From Pantoea latae (GTDB lineage Bacteria; Pseudomonadota; Gammaproteobacteria; Enterobacterales; Enterobacteriaceae): a stretch of DNA of 64,000 bases. The DNA is taken from the NCBI RefSeq assembly GCF_002077695.1, contig NZ_MWUE01000017.1:1-64000 (forward strand), read 5' to 3'. The position numbers were made by a program, and so were the translations under genes. The notes below the pieces were generated by a model, which made no database searches, had not been told where the DNA came from, and worked only from the letters and a program-made list of their open reading frames with translations. Of this stretch, positions 52,797 through 61,120 are shown in pieces; within the stretch, counting starts at the first letter, position 1, and each line of letters starts with the position of its first letter.

Positions 52797-55064
52797 ATGG
52801 ATACGGCAGAAAAAAGTTATCAGGCGCTGGGCGAAAAGCGCGAGCGCGGCGACGGCACGGTTAAGGTGACCGGACAGGCCACCTATGCTGTGGAGCACCA
52901 GCCGGAAAATGTGGTGCACGGCGTGGTGATCCAGTCCACCGTCGCCAGCGGCCGCATTATCCGCATGGAGACGGAAAAGGCGCGTCAGGCGCCGGGCGTG
53001 CTGGCGGTCTACACCCATCTCAACAGCCTGAAGATCAACAAACCTACCCGCATTGCCGACGGCGGCGCGGCGCAGTCTACCTATACGCCGATTCAGGATG
53101 AAAGGATCATCCATAACGGCCAGAACATCGGGCTGGTGGTGGCGGAAACCTTTGAGCAAGCGACCTGGGCCGCCAGCCTGGTGGAGACCGAATATGAGAC
53201 TGACGAAGCGCTGATTTATCCGGACGATCCGCGCGCCGAGCGCAAAGAGAACAGCGCCACTAATATCGACCTCGGCGACGCGCATCAGGCGATGGCGCAG
53301 GCAGAGGTGAAAATTAAAGGGCGCTACGCCACGCCGCGCGAGTATAACGTGCCGATGGAGCCGCACGCCTGCATCGCCAGCTGGCAGGATGAGAAGATGA
53401 CGGTCTGGGAGCCGAGCCAGTGGGTAATGGGCGCGCAGACCGAGATCGCCGAGTGGCTGGGCATCGACGTCGGCCAGGTGCGCATTATTTCCCCCTACGT
53501 GGGCGGCGGCTTCGGCTCTAAGCCGGTGCCTTATACCCACGTGGCGCTTGCCTGCGTCGCGTCGCGCGCGCTGGGGCGGCCGATTAAAGTCTCCCTGACG
53601 CGCCCGCAGACCTTCACCGGCTTAGGCGGCCGTCCGGCCACCATCCAGAATCTGGAGATGGGCGCCACGCGCGACGGCAAAATCCTGGCGATTATCCACG
53701 ACGGCCTGAGCGATACCTCCTTGATCGATACCTTCGCCGAGGGCACCAATAAAGTAACGGGGCGGCTCTACGCCGTGCCGAACGTCTATTCGCGCCACTA
53801 CGTCGCGGCGATCAACACCGTGACGCCGGGCTGGATGCGCGCGCCGGGAGAAAACCCGAGCGCCTTCGGGCTGGAGGTGGCGATGGACGAAATGGCCTGT
53901 GAGCTAGGCATCGACCCGCTGGAGTTTCGCCTGCGCAACTGGGCCGATCACGACTATCAGCTCAATGCGCCCTGGAGCACGCGCCGTCTGAAAGAGGCCT
54001 ACGCCGCCGCCGCCGAGGCGTTTGGCTGGGAGAAACGCAGCATGGCGCCACGCTCGATGCGGGAAGGGCGCGAGCTGATCGGCTGGGGCATGGCGACCGC
54101 CACCTATCCGGTCAGCCGTTCGCCTGCTGAGGCGAAACTGATTTTCCACAGTGACGGCAGCCTGGTGGTGCAGAGCGCCGGCGCGGATATCGGCACCGGC
54201 ACCTATACCATTCTGGCGCAGACCGCCGCCGAGGTGTTGCAGATCCCCTCCAGAAGCATTCGCGTTGAGCTGGGTGACACCGATCTGCCGCGCGCCGGCG
54301 TGGCGGGCGGCTCGCAGCTGGCGGGCAACCTCACCGCGGCGGTGCACAAAACGGCGGAGGCGATGCGCGAGAAGCTCTTTACCCTGGCGACCGAATCGCC
54401 CGGTTCGCCGCTGTTTCAGGCGGCGCGCGACGGCCTGGTGCTGCGCGACGGCGCGGTCGTGGTGAAAAATCAGCCCGAACGCGCGGTCCGCTACGACCAG
54501 CTGGTGAAGCTGAACGATTCGCTGACCCTGTCAGTGCTCTCCGGCACCTTCTCTCAGGATGAGAGCGAAGAGGATCGCGATGAGGCGGTGCATTCGATGT
54601 CGAAGATGACGCGGCCAGAGGCGTTTTCCGCCCACAGTTGGGGCGCGCAGTTCGTCGAAGTGCGGGTAGACGAAGATTTCGGCACCGTGCGGGTCAAGCG
54701 AATGGTCTCCGCCTTTGACAGCGGCCGCCTCTATAATCCGCAGCTGGCGCGCAGCCAGTGGATCGGCGGCATGGTGATGGGGCTGGGCCAGGCGCTGCTG
54801 GAGGGCGGGGTGATCGATCCGCGCAACGCGCGGGTGATCAACAACAACCTGGCTGACTACCTGATCGCGGTAAACGCCGACGTGCCGGAGATCGTCACCA
54901 TCGACGTTGGCGAGCCTGACCACCACGCCACCCTGATGGGTGGTAAAGCGGTCGGCGAGCTGGGTATTGTGGGCATGGCGGCGGCTATCAGCAACGCGGT
55001 CTATCACGCCACCGGCAAACGCGTGCGCGATCTGCCTCTGTCGCTGGATAAGCTTATCGACTAA
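52797..55064 (+). CDS. Molybdenum hydroxylase large subunit, Mo-binding (PaoC-like)
   Basis: A 755-aa molybdopterin-binding subunit. 'VGGGFGSKPVPYTHVALACV' (near residue 238), 'GWMRAPGENPSAFGLEVAMD', 'GADIGTGTYTILAQTAAEVL' and the C-terminal catalytic-Glu motif 'GKAVGELGIVG' (near 718) are in the canonical order. With the two preceding subunits it forms an (alphabetagamma) enzyme that oxidises aldehydes or N-heterocycles. It needs a cytosine-type or similar Mo cofactor and usually a PaoD/XdhC-type insertion chaperone, which is not in the window. AGAGGACAG precedes the ATG. Confidence 0.93.
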   Translation: MDTAEKSYQALGEKRERGDGTVKVTGQATYAVEHQPENVVHGVVIQSTVASGRIIRMETEKARQAPGVLAVYTHLNSLKINKPTRIADGGAAQSTYTPIQDERIIHNGQNIGLVVAETFEQATWAASLVETEYETDEALIYPDDPRAERKENSATNIDLGDAHQAMAQAEVKIKGRYATPREYNVPMEPHACIASWQDEKMTVWEPSQWVMGAQTEIAEWLGIDVGQVRIISPYVGGGFGSKPVPYTHVALACVASRALGRPIKVSLTRPQTFTGLGGRPATIQNLEMGATRDGKILAIIHDGLSDTSLIDTFAEGTNKVTGRLYAVPNVYSRHYVAAINTVTPGWMRAPGENPSAFGLEVAMDEMACELGIDPLEFRLRNWADHDYQLNAPWSTRRLKEAYAAAAEAFGWEKRSMAPRSMREGRELIGWGMATATYPVSRSPAEAKLIFHSDGSLVVQSAGADIGTGTYTILAQTAAEVLQIPSRSIRVELGDTDLPRAGVAGGSQLAGNLTAAVHKTAEAMREKLFTLATESPGSPLFQAARDGLVLRDGAVVVKNQPERAVRYDQLVKLNDSLTLSVLSGTFSQDESEEDRDEAVHSMSKMTRPEAFSAHSWGAQFVEVRVDEDFGTVRVKRMVSAFDSGRLYNPQLARSQWIGGMVMGLGQALLEGGVIDPRNARVINNNLADYLIAVNADVPEIVTIDVGEPDHHATLMGGKAVGELGIVGMAAAISNAVYHATGKRVRDLPLSLDKLID

Positions 55065-55132
55065 ACCAGCGGGGCGGTGCGCACTGCATCGCCCCTTGCC
55101 GCTGCAAGCGCAGACTTTTCCCCGCTATTAGG

Positions 55133-55163
55133 TTGACATCAATTTAATTTGATTCAATATTAT
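55133..55163 (+). promoter_or_regulatory. Promoter and OhrR-type operator of the MarR gene
   Basis: TTGACA (55133-55138) and TATTAT (55158-55163) form a promoter with 19-nt spacing. The dyad ATCAA-N6-TTGAT (55138-55153) lies between them. AT-rich dyads of this type are bound by OhrR-like repressors, so autorepression is plausible. Confidence 0.5.
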
Positions 55164-55234
55164 CACCGCCGAAACGGATTGCGCCGCGTCACGTTTTGCG
55201 TCGTTCTCCAGAAACCAGATTAGATGGCGACATC

Positions 55235-55717
55235 ATGAACGAAGAATTACCGCAAACCTGCGGCGGGGCCGAGGAAGGCAATGCGCCCGTAACAGTGGAT
55301 CAGTTTCTCTGTTTCGCACTCTACTCCGCGTCGCTGGCGATGACCAAACTCTACCAGTCGCGGCTGAAACCGCTGGGGCTGACCTATCCTCAGTACCTGG
55401 TGCTGCTGGCGCTGTGGGAGACCGACAATGTCACCGTGTCGGCACTGGGCGCGCGCGTTCATCTTGATTCAGGCACCCTCAGCCAGCTGCTGAAACGGCT
55501 GGAGCAGTCGGGGCTGATCGAGCGCCGCCGCGATGTCGGCCACGACGAACGCAGAGTGTTGATCACCCTGACGCAGGCGGGGCAAGAACTTAAAACCGCG
55601 GCCGCTGGCGTGCCGGCGGATATGATTTCCGTGATGGATACGCCGATTGAGGAGCTGTCCGATTTGACCGGCAGAGTCGCGACCTTGCGGCAGAAGCTGA
55701 TTAAGGCGACCCCCTGA
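55235..55717 (+). CDS. MarR-family organic-peroxide-type regulator (OhrR-like)
   Basis: A 160-aa protein closely following OhrR: 'VDQFLCFALYSASLAMTKLY' with the redox-sensing Cys at residue 26, 'LGLTYPQYLVLLALWE' with the partner Tyr, 'HLDSGTLSQLLKRLEQSGLI' recognition region and wing 'RRRDVGHDERRVLITLTQAG'. OhrR proteins repress peroxide-defence genes until the Cys is oxidised. I use ATG 55235, as the longer frame to 55196 has no ribosome site. It sits 170 bp behind the molybdenum hydroxylase genes and no ohr gene is in the window, so its targets may be that enzyme or genes elsewhere. Confidence 0.88.
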   Translation: MNEELPQTCGGAEEGNAPVTVDQFLCFALYSASLAMTKLYQSRLKPLGLTYPQYLVLLALWETDNVTVSALGARVHLDSGTLSQLLKRLEQSGLIERRRDVGHDERRVLITLTQAGQELKTAAAGVPADMISVMDTPIEELSDLTGRVATLRQKLIKATP

Positions 55718-55747
55718 TCCACCGGACATGACGAACAGAGTGCCATA

Positions 55748-55972
55748 ATGACCCGTAGGGAAGATGACGTTGTGATCACTGAAAAAACAGAGAGTCTGGA
55801 CGATATTCACGCCGCCATCGGACAGGTGGCCGCGTTAATGCTTCAGGCGGGTCGTCCCCTTGAACTGGCCGCGCTCAGCGCGCAGCTGAAACAGCATGCC
55901 GCGCAGTCGGCAGATGCGCGATTAAAGAAAGAGTATGAAGGTGCGGCGCGCTTCGTGGCGGAAAAAATGTAG
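55748..55972 (+). CDS. AriR/YmgB-like small biofilm-regulator-type protein
   Basis: 74 aa from ATG 55748, or 66 aa from GTG 55772, which has the better ribosome site (GGGAAG). The helical core 'DDIHAAIGQVAALMLQAGRP' and 'SADARLKKEYEGAARFVAEK' corresponds to the AriR/YmgB pattern ('xLGQAVxxLMLSG...RKxLExxxRYxADDM'). AriR proteins are small all-helical dimers linked to biofilm and acid response in E. coli. It is convergent with a second gene of the same type (55991-56224). Confidence 0.65.
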   Translation: MTRREDDVVITEKTESLDDIHAAIGQVAALMLQAGRPLELAALSAQLKQHAAQSADARLKKEYEGAARFVAEKM

Positions 55973-55990
55973 ACCTGACGGCTTGCGGCG

Positions 55991-56224
55991 TCAGTGAACG
56001 GTGCTGTCACTTTCGGGCGCGGCGTTACGCGGGTCGGCGCCGGGCAGCTCGTCGATGGCGCGCAGGCAGGCCTGTTTTCTAATGGCGCTGCGCTCTGAGG
56101 CCGCCATCGCCAGTAACTTTGCCTTTACCTGTTCAGCGTAAACCGGCGATCCCTGCTCTAACAGCGCCATAATAGCTTCGCCCATCAGAATATTGGCCAG
56201 CTTGTCGTCGTGGTTTGTGCTCAT
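55991..56224 (-). CDS. Second AriR/YmgB-like small protein
   Basis: A 77-aa all-helical protein: 'DDKLANILMGEAIMALLEQG' and 'SERSAIRKQACLRAIDELPG' in the same helix-loop-helix order as the neighbour 18 nt away on the opposite strand. Sequence identity to that neighbour is low, but the pattern of hydrophobic positions is shared. The ribosome site is weak (GAT...). A role in biofilm or acid-stress signalling is inferred from family only. Confidence 0.6.
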   Translation of the reverse strand: MSTNHDDKLANILMGEAIMALLEQGSPVYAEQVKAKLLAMAASERSAIRKQACLRAIDELPGADPRNAAPESDSTVH

Positions 56225-56422
56225 ATTGTCATCATATCTTTAGAGGTGGATCTATAAGTCAGGCTGAAACGCCACTCTTGTTTTATTATGCGCTGGCCAA
56301 AGCCATTAGCCCGACAACCTTTCCGTTAGTCTCCCTGCGCCGAGCAAGCTTATCAATTTTAGCGTCTGTTTGCCTTTTGAATTTTTTTAACCGCCCTGGG
56401 CGCGGTTTCCTTATGTCGCTGC

Positions 56423-56461
56423 GCCAGCCCGCCTTGCAGGCTCCTTCACAGGCGGGCTGGC
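56423..56461 (-). terminator. Hairpin after the HbpS-like gene
   Basis: GCCAGCCCGCCT (56423-56434) pairs perfectly with AGGCGGGCTGGC (56450-56461) across a 15-nt loop. It lies 12 nt past the stop of the minus-strand operon. There is no clear T-run, so termination is likely but unproven. Confidence 0.5.
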
Positions 56462-56472
56462 GTCGAGGCAGC

Positions 56473-56946
56473 TTAAGGATGCGCCAGCGCGTCGCTGCCC
56501 GCGGCGGCAATCGCGATCTCATCCGGGTTTGCCGTGCCGCTTACACCCACCGCGCCCACCACGCGATCGGCGATTTTCACCACCGCGCCGCCACCCAGCG
56601 GCACCACGTTGGGCAGCGTGGCGATCGCCGGCTCGTCGCCGTTGGCGCGCGCCATGTACTTGTCGGTAGCGGTGCGATAGAGCGCTGCCGCCCGTCCTTT
56701 TTTAATCGAGGAGTCGATACAGCCCGGCGGCGCGTTATCCATACGCGTAAACGCCAGCAGCTGACCGGACTGATCCAGCACCGCGACGCAGACCTGCGCG
56801 TTCAGCGTCTGCGCCTGCTGCTGCGCGCGGGCGATAATGCGCTGCGCATCGCCCGCGTCGAGGATGGTTTGCGTCTGCGTGGCGCCGGCCGTGGCGCTCA
56901 GCAAGGCGGCCAGCGCGCAGAGGGTGCTACAGAGGGCGATTTTCAT
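56473..56946 (-). CDS. GlcG/HbpS-family exported heme-binding-like protein
   Basis: A 157-aa protein with a signal peptide (cleavage near 'TAGA', residue ~22). The mature part has the GlcG/HbpS fold: 'ARAQQQAQTLNAQVCVAVLD', 'GQLLAFTRMDNAPPGCIDSS', 'KKGRAAALYRTATDKY' and 'GGGAVVKIADRVVGAVGVSG'. Members bind heme or support redox complexes in the periplasm. It overlaps the end of the cytochrome gene by 20 nt, making it part of the dehydrogenase operon, perhaps for heme supply or complex stability. Confidence 0.85.
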   Translation of the reverse strand: MKIALCSTLCALAALLSATAGATQTQTILDAGDAQRIIARAQQQAQTLNAQVCVAVLDQSGQLLAFTRMDNAPPGCIDSSIKKGRAAALYRTATDKYMARANGDEPAIATLPNVVPLGGGAVVKIADRVVGAVGVSGTANPDEIAIAAAGSDALAHP

Positions 56947-58303
56947 GTTGACTCCTTTTATGGGAACGATAGCGCCACAGCGCCAGGCAGAGCAGCAGGA
57001 TCGCGCCTGCTGCTATCCAGGGCGCGCGCTGCAGCCAGGGGGAATGACGAGGATGCCGCAAGGTTTGCGTCACCTGCTCTTCGCTGATGTGCTGGTCGGC
57101 GACGCCGAACTGCGTTGAGACATAATCCAGCAGGCGCGTCAGCTCGGCGCGGCTCATCTGGCTGGAGAAGGCGGGCATAAAGGCGTGGCCCGCCGCGGTG
57201 GTGCGGTCGACGCCCTCAGCCACGGTCATAATCAGGTTGGCAGGATTAGGGTTCATCACCGCCGAGGTGCCGGTCAGCCTGGGAAACGTCGGCGGCGTAT
57301 CACGGCTGCCTTCGCCTTCCGCGCCGTGACAGCTGGCGCAGGCCGCGTTGTAGAGCTGTGCGCCGCTCATGCGCTCGCCGCCGATCGCTTCGTGAAGCGT
57401 GGCGGCGGGCCCGGTTTCAACGGGTGTCAGCGCGCGCGCCGGGGCAGCGCGCGGCACGGTCGTCGCGGCGGCTGGCTGGCCCAGCGTCATCAGATAGCGC
57501 GCTATTGAGGCTCGGTCGCTGTCGGTCAGGCGGGAAAAAGAGTTCTCGACAGCGGTGCCCATTTCGCCCGCCGCCACGGCTTTGCCCGGCAGCGAACCGC
57601 TCTTCAGATAGCTTGCCAGATCGGCGGCCGACCAGTGAGAGAGATGCGCCTGCGTCAGGTCGGGCGCCTGCCAGCTGCCCACCTCGCCGCCGCGCAGGAA
57701 AGCGTCGCTCTTCTCCGCCATCATCAGGTTGCGCGGCGAATGGCAGCTGCTGCAGTGCCCCAGCGTTTTGACCAGATACTCGCCTCGCGCCTCGCTGCTC
57801 TCATCCGCGCTGGCGCTGGCGAGATCCTCCCGCGTCAGAAACAGCGCGTTCCAGACCGCCATCATCGACCGCATCGAGAAAGGAAACGGCAGCTGCGTGG
57901 CGGGCACGGCATGATCGTCTGCGGGCACGGCGGTCATAAACCAGGCGTAGAGCGCCGCGATATCCTCATCGGTCAGCGAGGCGAAGGCGGTGTAGGGCAT
58001 GGCGGGATAGAGATAGCTGCCGTCGCGACGCCGCCCCTCGCGCATCACGCGGCGAAAGTCCGCCAGCGAGTAGTCGCCGATACCGTTCACCCGCGACGGG
58101 GTGATATTGGTGGCGAAGATATCGCCCAGCGGCGAAGAGATGCGATAGCCGCCGGAAAACGCGTTGCCGTTGTCGGGGTTGCGATGACAGGCGGAACAGT
58201 CGCCCGCGATGGCCAGATACTCGCCGCGTTTAAGCGTGGCGCTGTCGGGCTGCGCCTGCGCCAGCGCAGAGAAAAACAGCAGAAGCAAAGTCGCTGTTCG
58301 CAT
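56927..58303 (-). CDS. Membrane-anchored triheme cytochrome c subunit of a periplasmic dehydrogenase
   Basis: A 458-aa exported cytochrome with three CxxCH heme sites: 'GDCSACHRN' (near 36), 'GHCSSCHSP' (near 183) and 'ACASCHGAEG' (near 330). There is a signal peptide at the N-terminus and a C-terminal anchor helix 'APWIAAGAILLLCLALWRY'. This is the electron-carrying subunit of the fructose/sorbitol/gluconate dehydrogenase type, passing electrons from the flavoprotein to ubiquinone. I start at ATG 58303, since CAGGAG is 8 nt before it. It follows the flavoprotein stop by 2 nt. Confidence 0.9.
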   Translation of the reverse strand: MRTATLLLLFFSALAQAQPDSATLKRGEYLAIAGDCSACHRNPDNGNAFSGGYRISSPLGDIFATNITPSRVNGIGDYSLADFRRVMREGRRRDGSYLYPAMPYTAFASLTDEDIAALYAWFMTAVPADDHAVPATQLPFPFSMRSMMAVWNALFLTREDLASASADESSEARGEYLVKTLGHCSSCHSPRNLMMAEKSDAFLRGGEVGSWQAPDLTQAHLSHWSAADLASYLKSGSLPGKAVAAGEMGTAVENSFSRLTDSDRASIARYLMTLGQPAAATTVPRAAPARALTPVETGPAATLHEAIGGERMSGAQLYNAACASCHGAEGEGSRDTPPTFPRLTGTSAVMNPNPANLIMTVAEGVDRTTAAGHAFMPAFSSQMSRAELTRLLDYVSTQFGVADQHISEEQVTQTLRHPRHSPWLQRAPWIAAGAILLLCLALWRYRSHKRSQHENRPL

Positions 58304-58305
58304 GT

Positions 58306-59898
58306 TCACAGCTCCTGAATCAGCGTGTCGGCCAGACGGAGCGCGAGCGCGATGCCCGTCAGGGTCGGGTTAACGGTGGCGGAGGTCGGCATTACGCCGG
58401 TAGAGGCGATAAACAGATTGGCGTGATCCCAGCAGCGACAGTGCGCATCGACCACCGAGTCACGCGGGTTATCGCCCATAATGGTGGTGCCCATAATGTG
58501 GTACTGGTTACGCCAGCCGGTCGGCGCTTCGACCATCTCACCGTTGAACGCCATCAGAAAATTGGCGAAATCGCGATAGGCCTGCGGCCGCATGCCGCGC
58601 ACATAGCTGTCGAGCTGATAATTAACCTGCAGCGTCGGCAGGCCGGCGCCGTCGCGCCGCGTGGGATGCGGGATCACCCGGTTCGTCGGGCTGGGCAGGG
58701 TTTCGCTCATGGTGCTGATGTTCATGACGCGTGAGGCGCGGTCGCGTATCGCCGCCTCCAGTTCGCGTCCCATCAGGCCCTGCTTCAGCAGGGAGGGCGT
58801 GACGTCGATATTTGGCACCAGGTTGCGCAGCGAGTAGCGGATGGCGGAGTGCTGCGCGCGACTCGGCTCATCGCGCCGCGTGACGATGCTGCCATGTTGC
58901 ACCGAGCCGCGGCCCGTCCACAGCGGTTCGTCAGCCAGAAACGTCATGCTCAGGCCGGTGTGATCCATCAGGTTGCGGCCGACCTGATCGGAGCTGTTCG
59001 CCACCCCAGACATCAGTAGCAGCTTGGGGGTTTCCAGCCCGTGCGCGGCCACCACGAACGCCCTGGCGCTCAGGCGCACGTCGCTGCCGTCAGGTTTGCG
59101 GTAGTGCACCGCGACGATCCGGTTGCCGGCGCCTTTCTCCAGCTTCCAGGCGACCGACTCGGTGCGCAGGTCGACGCCCCGCGCCACCGCTTTATCCACG
59201 TGCATATCCCCGGAGTACATCGCTCCAATAGGGCAAACCGGCTCGCAGTTATTGTTGCCGGCGCAGGCGGGGCGACCGTCATAGGGACGCGACACGCGCG
59301 CGTGCGGCTCATGGATCACCTGATAGCCGAGCGGGCCGAGTTTCGCCTGCATACGCTGCACCATGTAGGGCTTCGCTTCCGGCGGCAGGGGATAGGGCGC
59401 GGAGCGCGGCGGCCAGGCGTCGCGTCCCTGACCGCTCTGATCCTCCTCTGCCGTGCCGACCACGCCCGCTTCGCGCTCCGCGCGCAGGTACCAGGGCTCC
59501 AGATCATCGTAGGCGATGGGCCAGTCGCGGCCGACGCCGTAAACGCTTTTCAGCTTGAAGTCGTTGGGCAACAGCCGCCAGCAGGCGGACGCCCAGTGGC
59601 GGGTGCTGCCGCCCGCCACTTTCAGGAAGCTGGTGACATAGTGAAAATCGTCGTCGCCCTGCGCCTCGATATAGCCTTCGCTGTAGCTGTTGGGCGCCCA
59701 GGGCAGGTTAGGGTAGGGGGCGCACCAGTTGCGCTTGCTGGCGCTGTTGCGATAGTTGTCGACCACTTTCCAGCGCGGGATATAGGGGCCCGCTTCCAGC
59801 ATAATCACCGACTTGCCCGCTTTCGCCAGCTGATATGCCGCGTTAGCGCCCAGCGCGCCGGAGCCGATAATCACCACGTCGGCGTCAAACTGGCTCAT
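58306..59898 (-). CDS. GMC-family flavoprotein dehydrogenase, large subunit
   Basis: A 530-aa GMC oxidoreductase. FAD-binding motif 'DVVIIGSGALGANAAYQLAKAG' (near residue 7, shown as the GSGALGAN core), 'VAGGSTRHWASACWRLLPND', and C-terminal 'YHIMGTTIMGDNPRDSVVDA' plus 'IASTGVMPTSATVNPTLTGI', with the catalytic His in the HIMG element. Its layout matches large subunits of gluconate, sorbitol or fructose dehydrogenase: it oxidises a polyol or sugar acid on the periplasmic side. It has no signal and is probably exported with the Tat subunit coded upstream (4-nt overlap). Substrate not resolved. Confidence 0.9.
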   Translation of the reverse strand: MSQFDADVVIIGSGALGANAAYQLAKAGKSVIMLEAGPYIPRWKVVDNYRNSASKRNWCAPYPNLPWAPNSYSEGYIEAQGDDDFHYVTSFLKVAGGSTRHWASACWRLLPNDFKLKSVYGVGRDWPIAYDDLEPWYLRAEREAGVVGTAEEDQSGQGRDAWPPRSAPYPLPPEAKPYMVQRMQAKLGPLGYQVIHEPHARVSRPYDGRPACAGNNNCEPVCPIGAMYSGDMHVDKAVARGVDLRTESVAWKLEKGAGNRIVAVHYRKPDGSDVRLSARAFVVAAHGLETPKLLLMSGVANSSDQVGRNLMDHTGLSMTFLADEPLWTGRGSVQHGSIVTRRDEPSRAQHSAIRYSLRNLVPNIDVTPSLLKQGLMGRELEAAIRDRASRVMNISTMSETLPSPTNRVIPHPTRRDGAGLPTLQVNYQLDSYVRGMRPQAYRDFANFLMAFNGEMVEAPTGWRNQYHIMGTTIMGDNPRDSVVDAHCRCWDHANLFIASTGVMPTSATVNPTLTGIALALRLADTLIQEL

Positions 59899-60554
59899 GC
59901 GTCACCGCCTTCGCCGCGCGTCAGGCGCTGCGCGTCCTGCCAGGTCCTGGCGCGACCTTCGACCATCGCCAGCCACGCGGGCTGCGGCTCGGGAATATGC
60001 GACGCCGCGCGCGGCGACGCTTTGCCCCAGACATGAATATTGGCCGGCATCGGCGGCGCCGTGACGCCTTCCGGCACCGCCTGCCAGTAGTCGCTGCCCC
60101 GCTGCGAATAAGAGGGGCGCGGCGTGACGTCGGCTGTGGGTTCATACATCAGCGCAGAGAGAAAGCTGACGAAGTGCGCATCGTCCGTGGCGCGCGTGGT
60201 GGCCGGATTGCCGGTATAGCCTAGGTACCAGGGAGTGATAACGGCGAGCGCGGTTTCCACATCCTCGTCGGAAAGTGCCGCCAGCCGTGCCTCGGGAGTG
60301 AGGTCGCCGCTGCGCCCCAGCCGTTGCGCCAGCCGGGTCAGCCGTGAGGAAAAATGCGGGTTCTGGGCGGCGAGCAGCGCATAGAGCCGCTGGCTGATGG
60401 CCGCATCCAGCTGCTGTCGCCCGGTTAACATCTGACTGACCACGTGAAACGTCTCGGCCGGTTCATCGGCAAACAGGGCCGATGCGCCGGTAGCGGGCAC
60501 GCTTATGATGATGCCTGATGCAAGCATCATGCGCAGAAAGGTACGCCTGTTCAT
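59895..60554 (-). CDS. Small Tat-exported subunit of the GMC dehydrogenase
   Basis: A 219-aa protein with a twin-arginine signal ('MNRRTFLRMMLASGIIISVP'). The mature part is the helical 'gluconate 2-dehydrogenase subunit 3'/sorbitol dehydrogenase small subunit type: 'FHVVSQMLTGRQQLDAAISQ', 'HFVSFLSALMYEPTADVTPR'. Such subunits piggyback the flavoprotein through the Tat system. It overlaps the flavoprotein start by 4 nt. CGGAG precedes its ATG. It is the first gene of the operon. Confidence 0.87.
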   Translation of the reverse strand: MNRRTFLRMMLASGIIISVPATGASALFADEPAETFHVVSQMLTGRQQLDAAISQRLYALLAAQNPHFSSRLTRLAQRLGRSGDLTPEARLAALSDEDVETALAVITPWYLGYTGNPATTRATDDAHFVSFLSALMYEPTADVTPRPSYSQRGSDYWQAVPEGVTAPPMPANIHVWGKASPRAASHIPEPQPAWLAMVEGRARTWQDAQRLTRGEGGDA

Positions 60555-60599
60555 ATTGGCTCCGGGTAGGGCAGGTAAAAGAAAATAACGACTTTTTAT

Positions 60600-61013
60600 T
60601 TAAATTGAGACGCGCTTATTGTTTTTGAAAAAAGATTTAAGCCAGTTATCGACGCTCCAGTCGCCGGCGCCGTGAATAAGCAGCATTAAAAACCCTGCGC
60701 AGCAGGAGATATTTTTTAGCCAGACCATCAGGTGCGCATGTGAATATTCAGGATAAAATAACAGGGCGGAAGTAACAGAAAAGACAGCCAGAAATGCACT
60801 GATAAAACGCGTTACAAATCCGAGAGTTATACAGATGCTTCCAGCAATTTCCAGCAGGATAACCCAGGGTAAAAAATAAGCCGATACACCATGCTCGCGC
60901 ATGAAAATTAAATTCTCTTCATAGCCCGTTATTTTATCGAGGCCGGAGGTGAAAAAAAGTCCGACCGCAAACAGGCGCGATAATGCCCAGATGCTGTTTT
61001 TTACTTTTCGCAT
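60600..61013 (-). CDS. DoxX-family membrane protein
   Basis: A 137-aa protein with four predicted helices. 'AVGLFFTSGLDKITGYEENL', 'WVILLEIAGSICITLGFVTR' and 'MVWLKNISCCAGFLMLLIHG' are the standard DoxX blocks. Members include quinol oxidase subunits and redox-homeostasis proteins. It lies 46 nt upstream of the dehydrogenase operon in the same direction, so it may be co-expressed with that quinone-linked complex. The ribosome site is poor. Function is not established. Confidence 0.82.
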   Translation of the reverse strand: MRKVKNSIWALSRLFAVGLFFTSGLDKITGYEENLIFMREHGVSAYFLPWVILLEIAGSICITLGFVTRFISAFLAVFSVTSALLFYPEYSHAHLMVWLKNISCCAGFLMLLIHGAGDWSVDNWLKSFFKNNKRVSI

Positions 61014-61120
61014 TTTTATTTATTAGGGGTAAGTGTTCTTATTTTTAAAATAGGCTTTGTCCAGAAAGTTTTTTTTGACATTTTGTGCGGTGAGTAATTT
61101 CACCGCGTCAGAAATACGCC

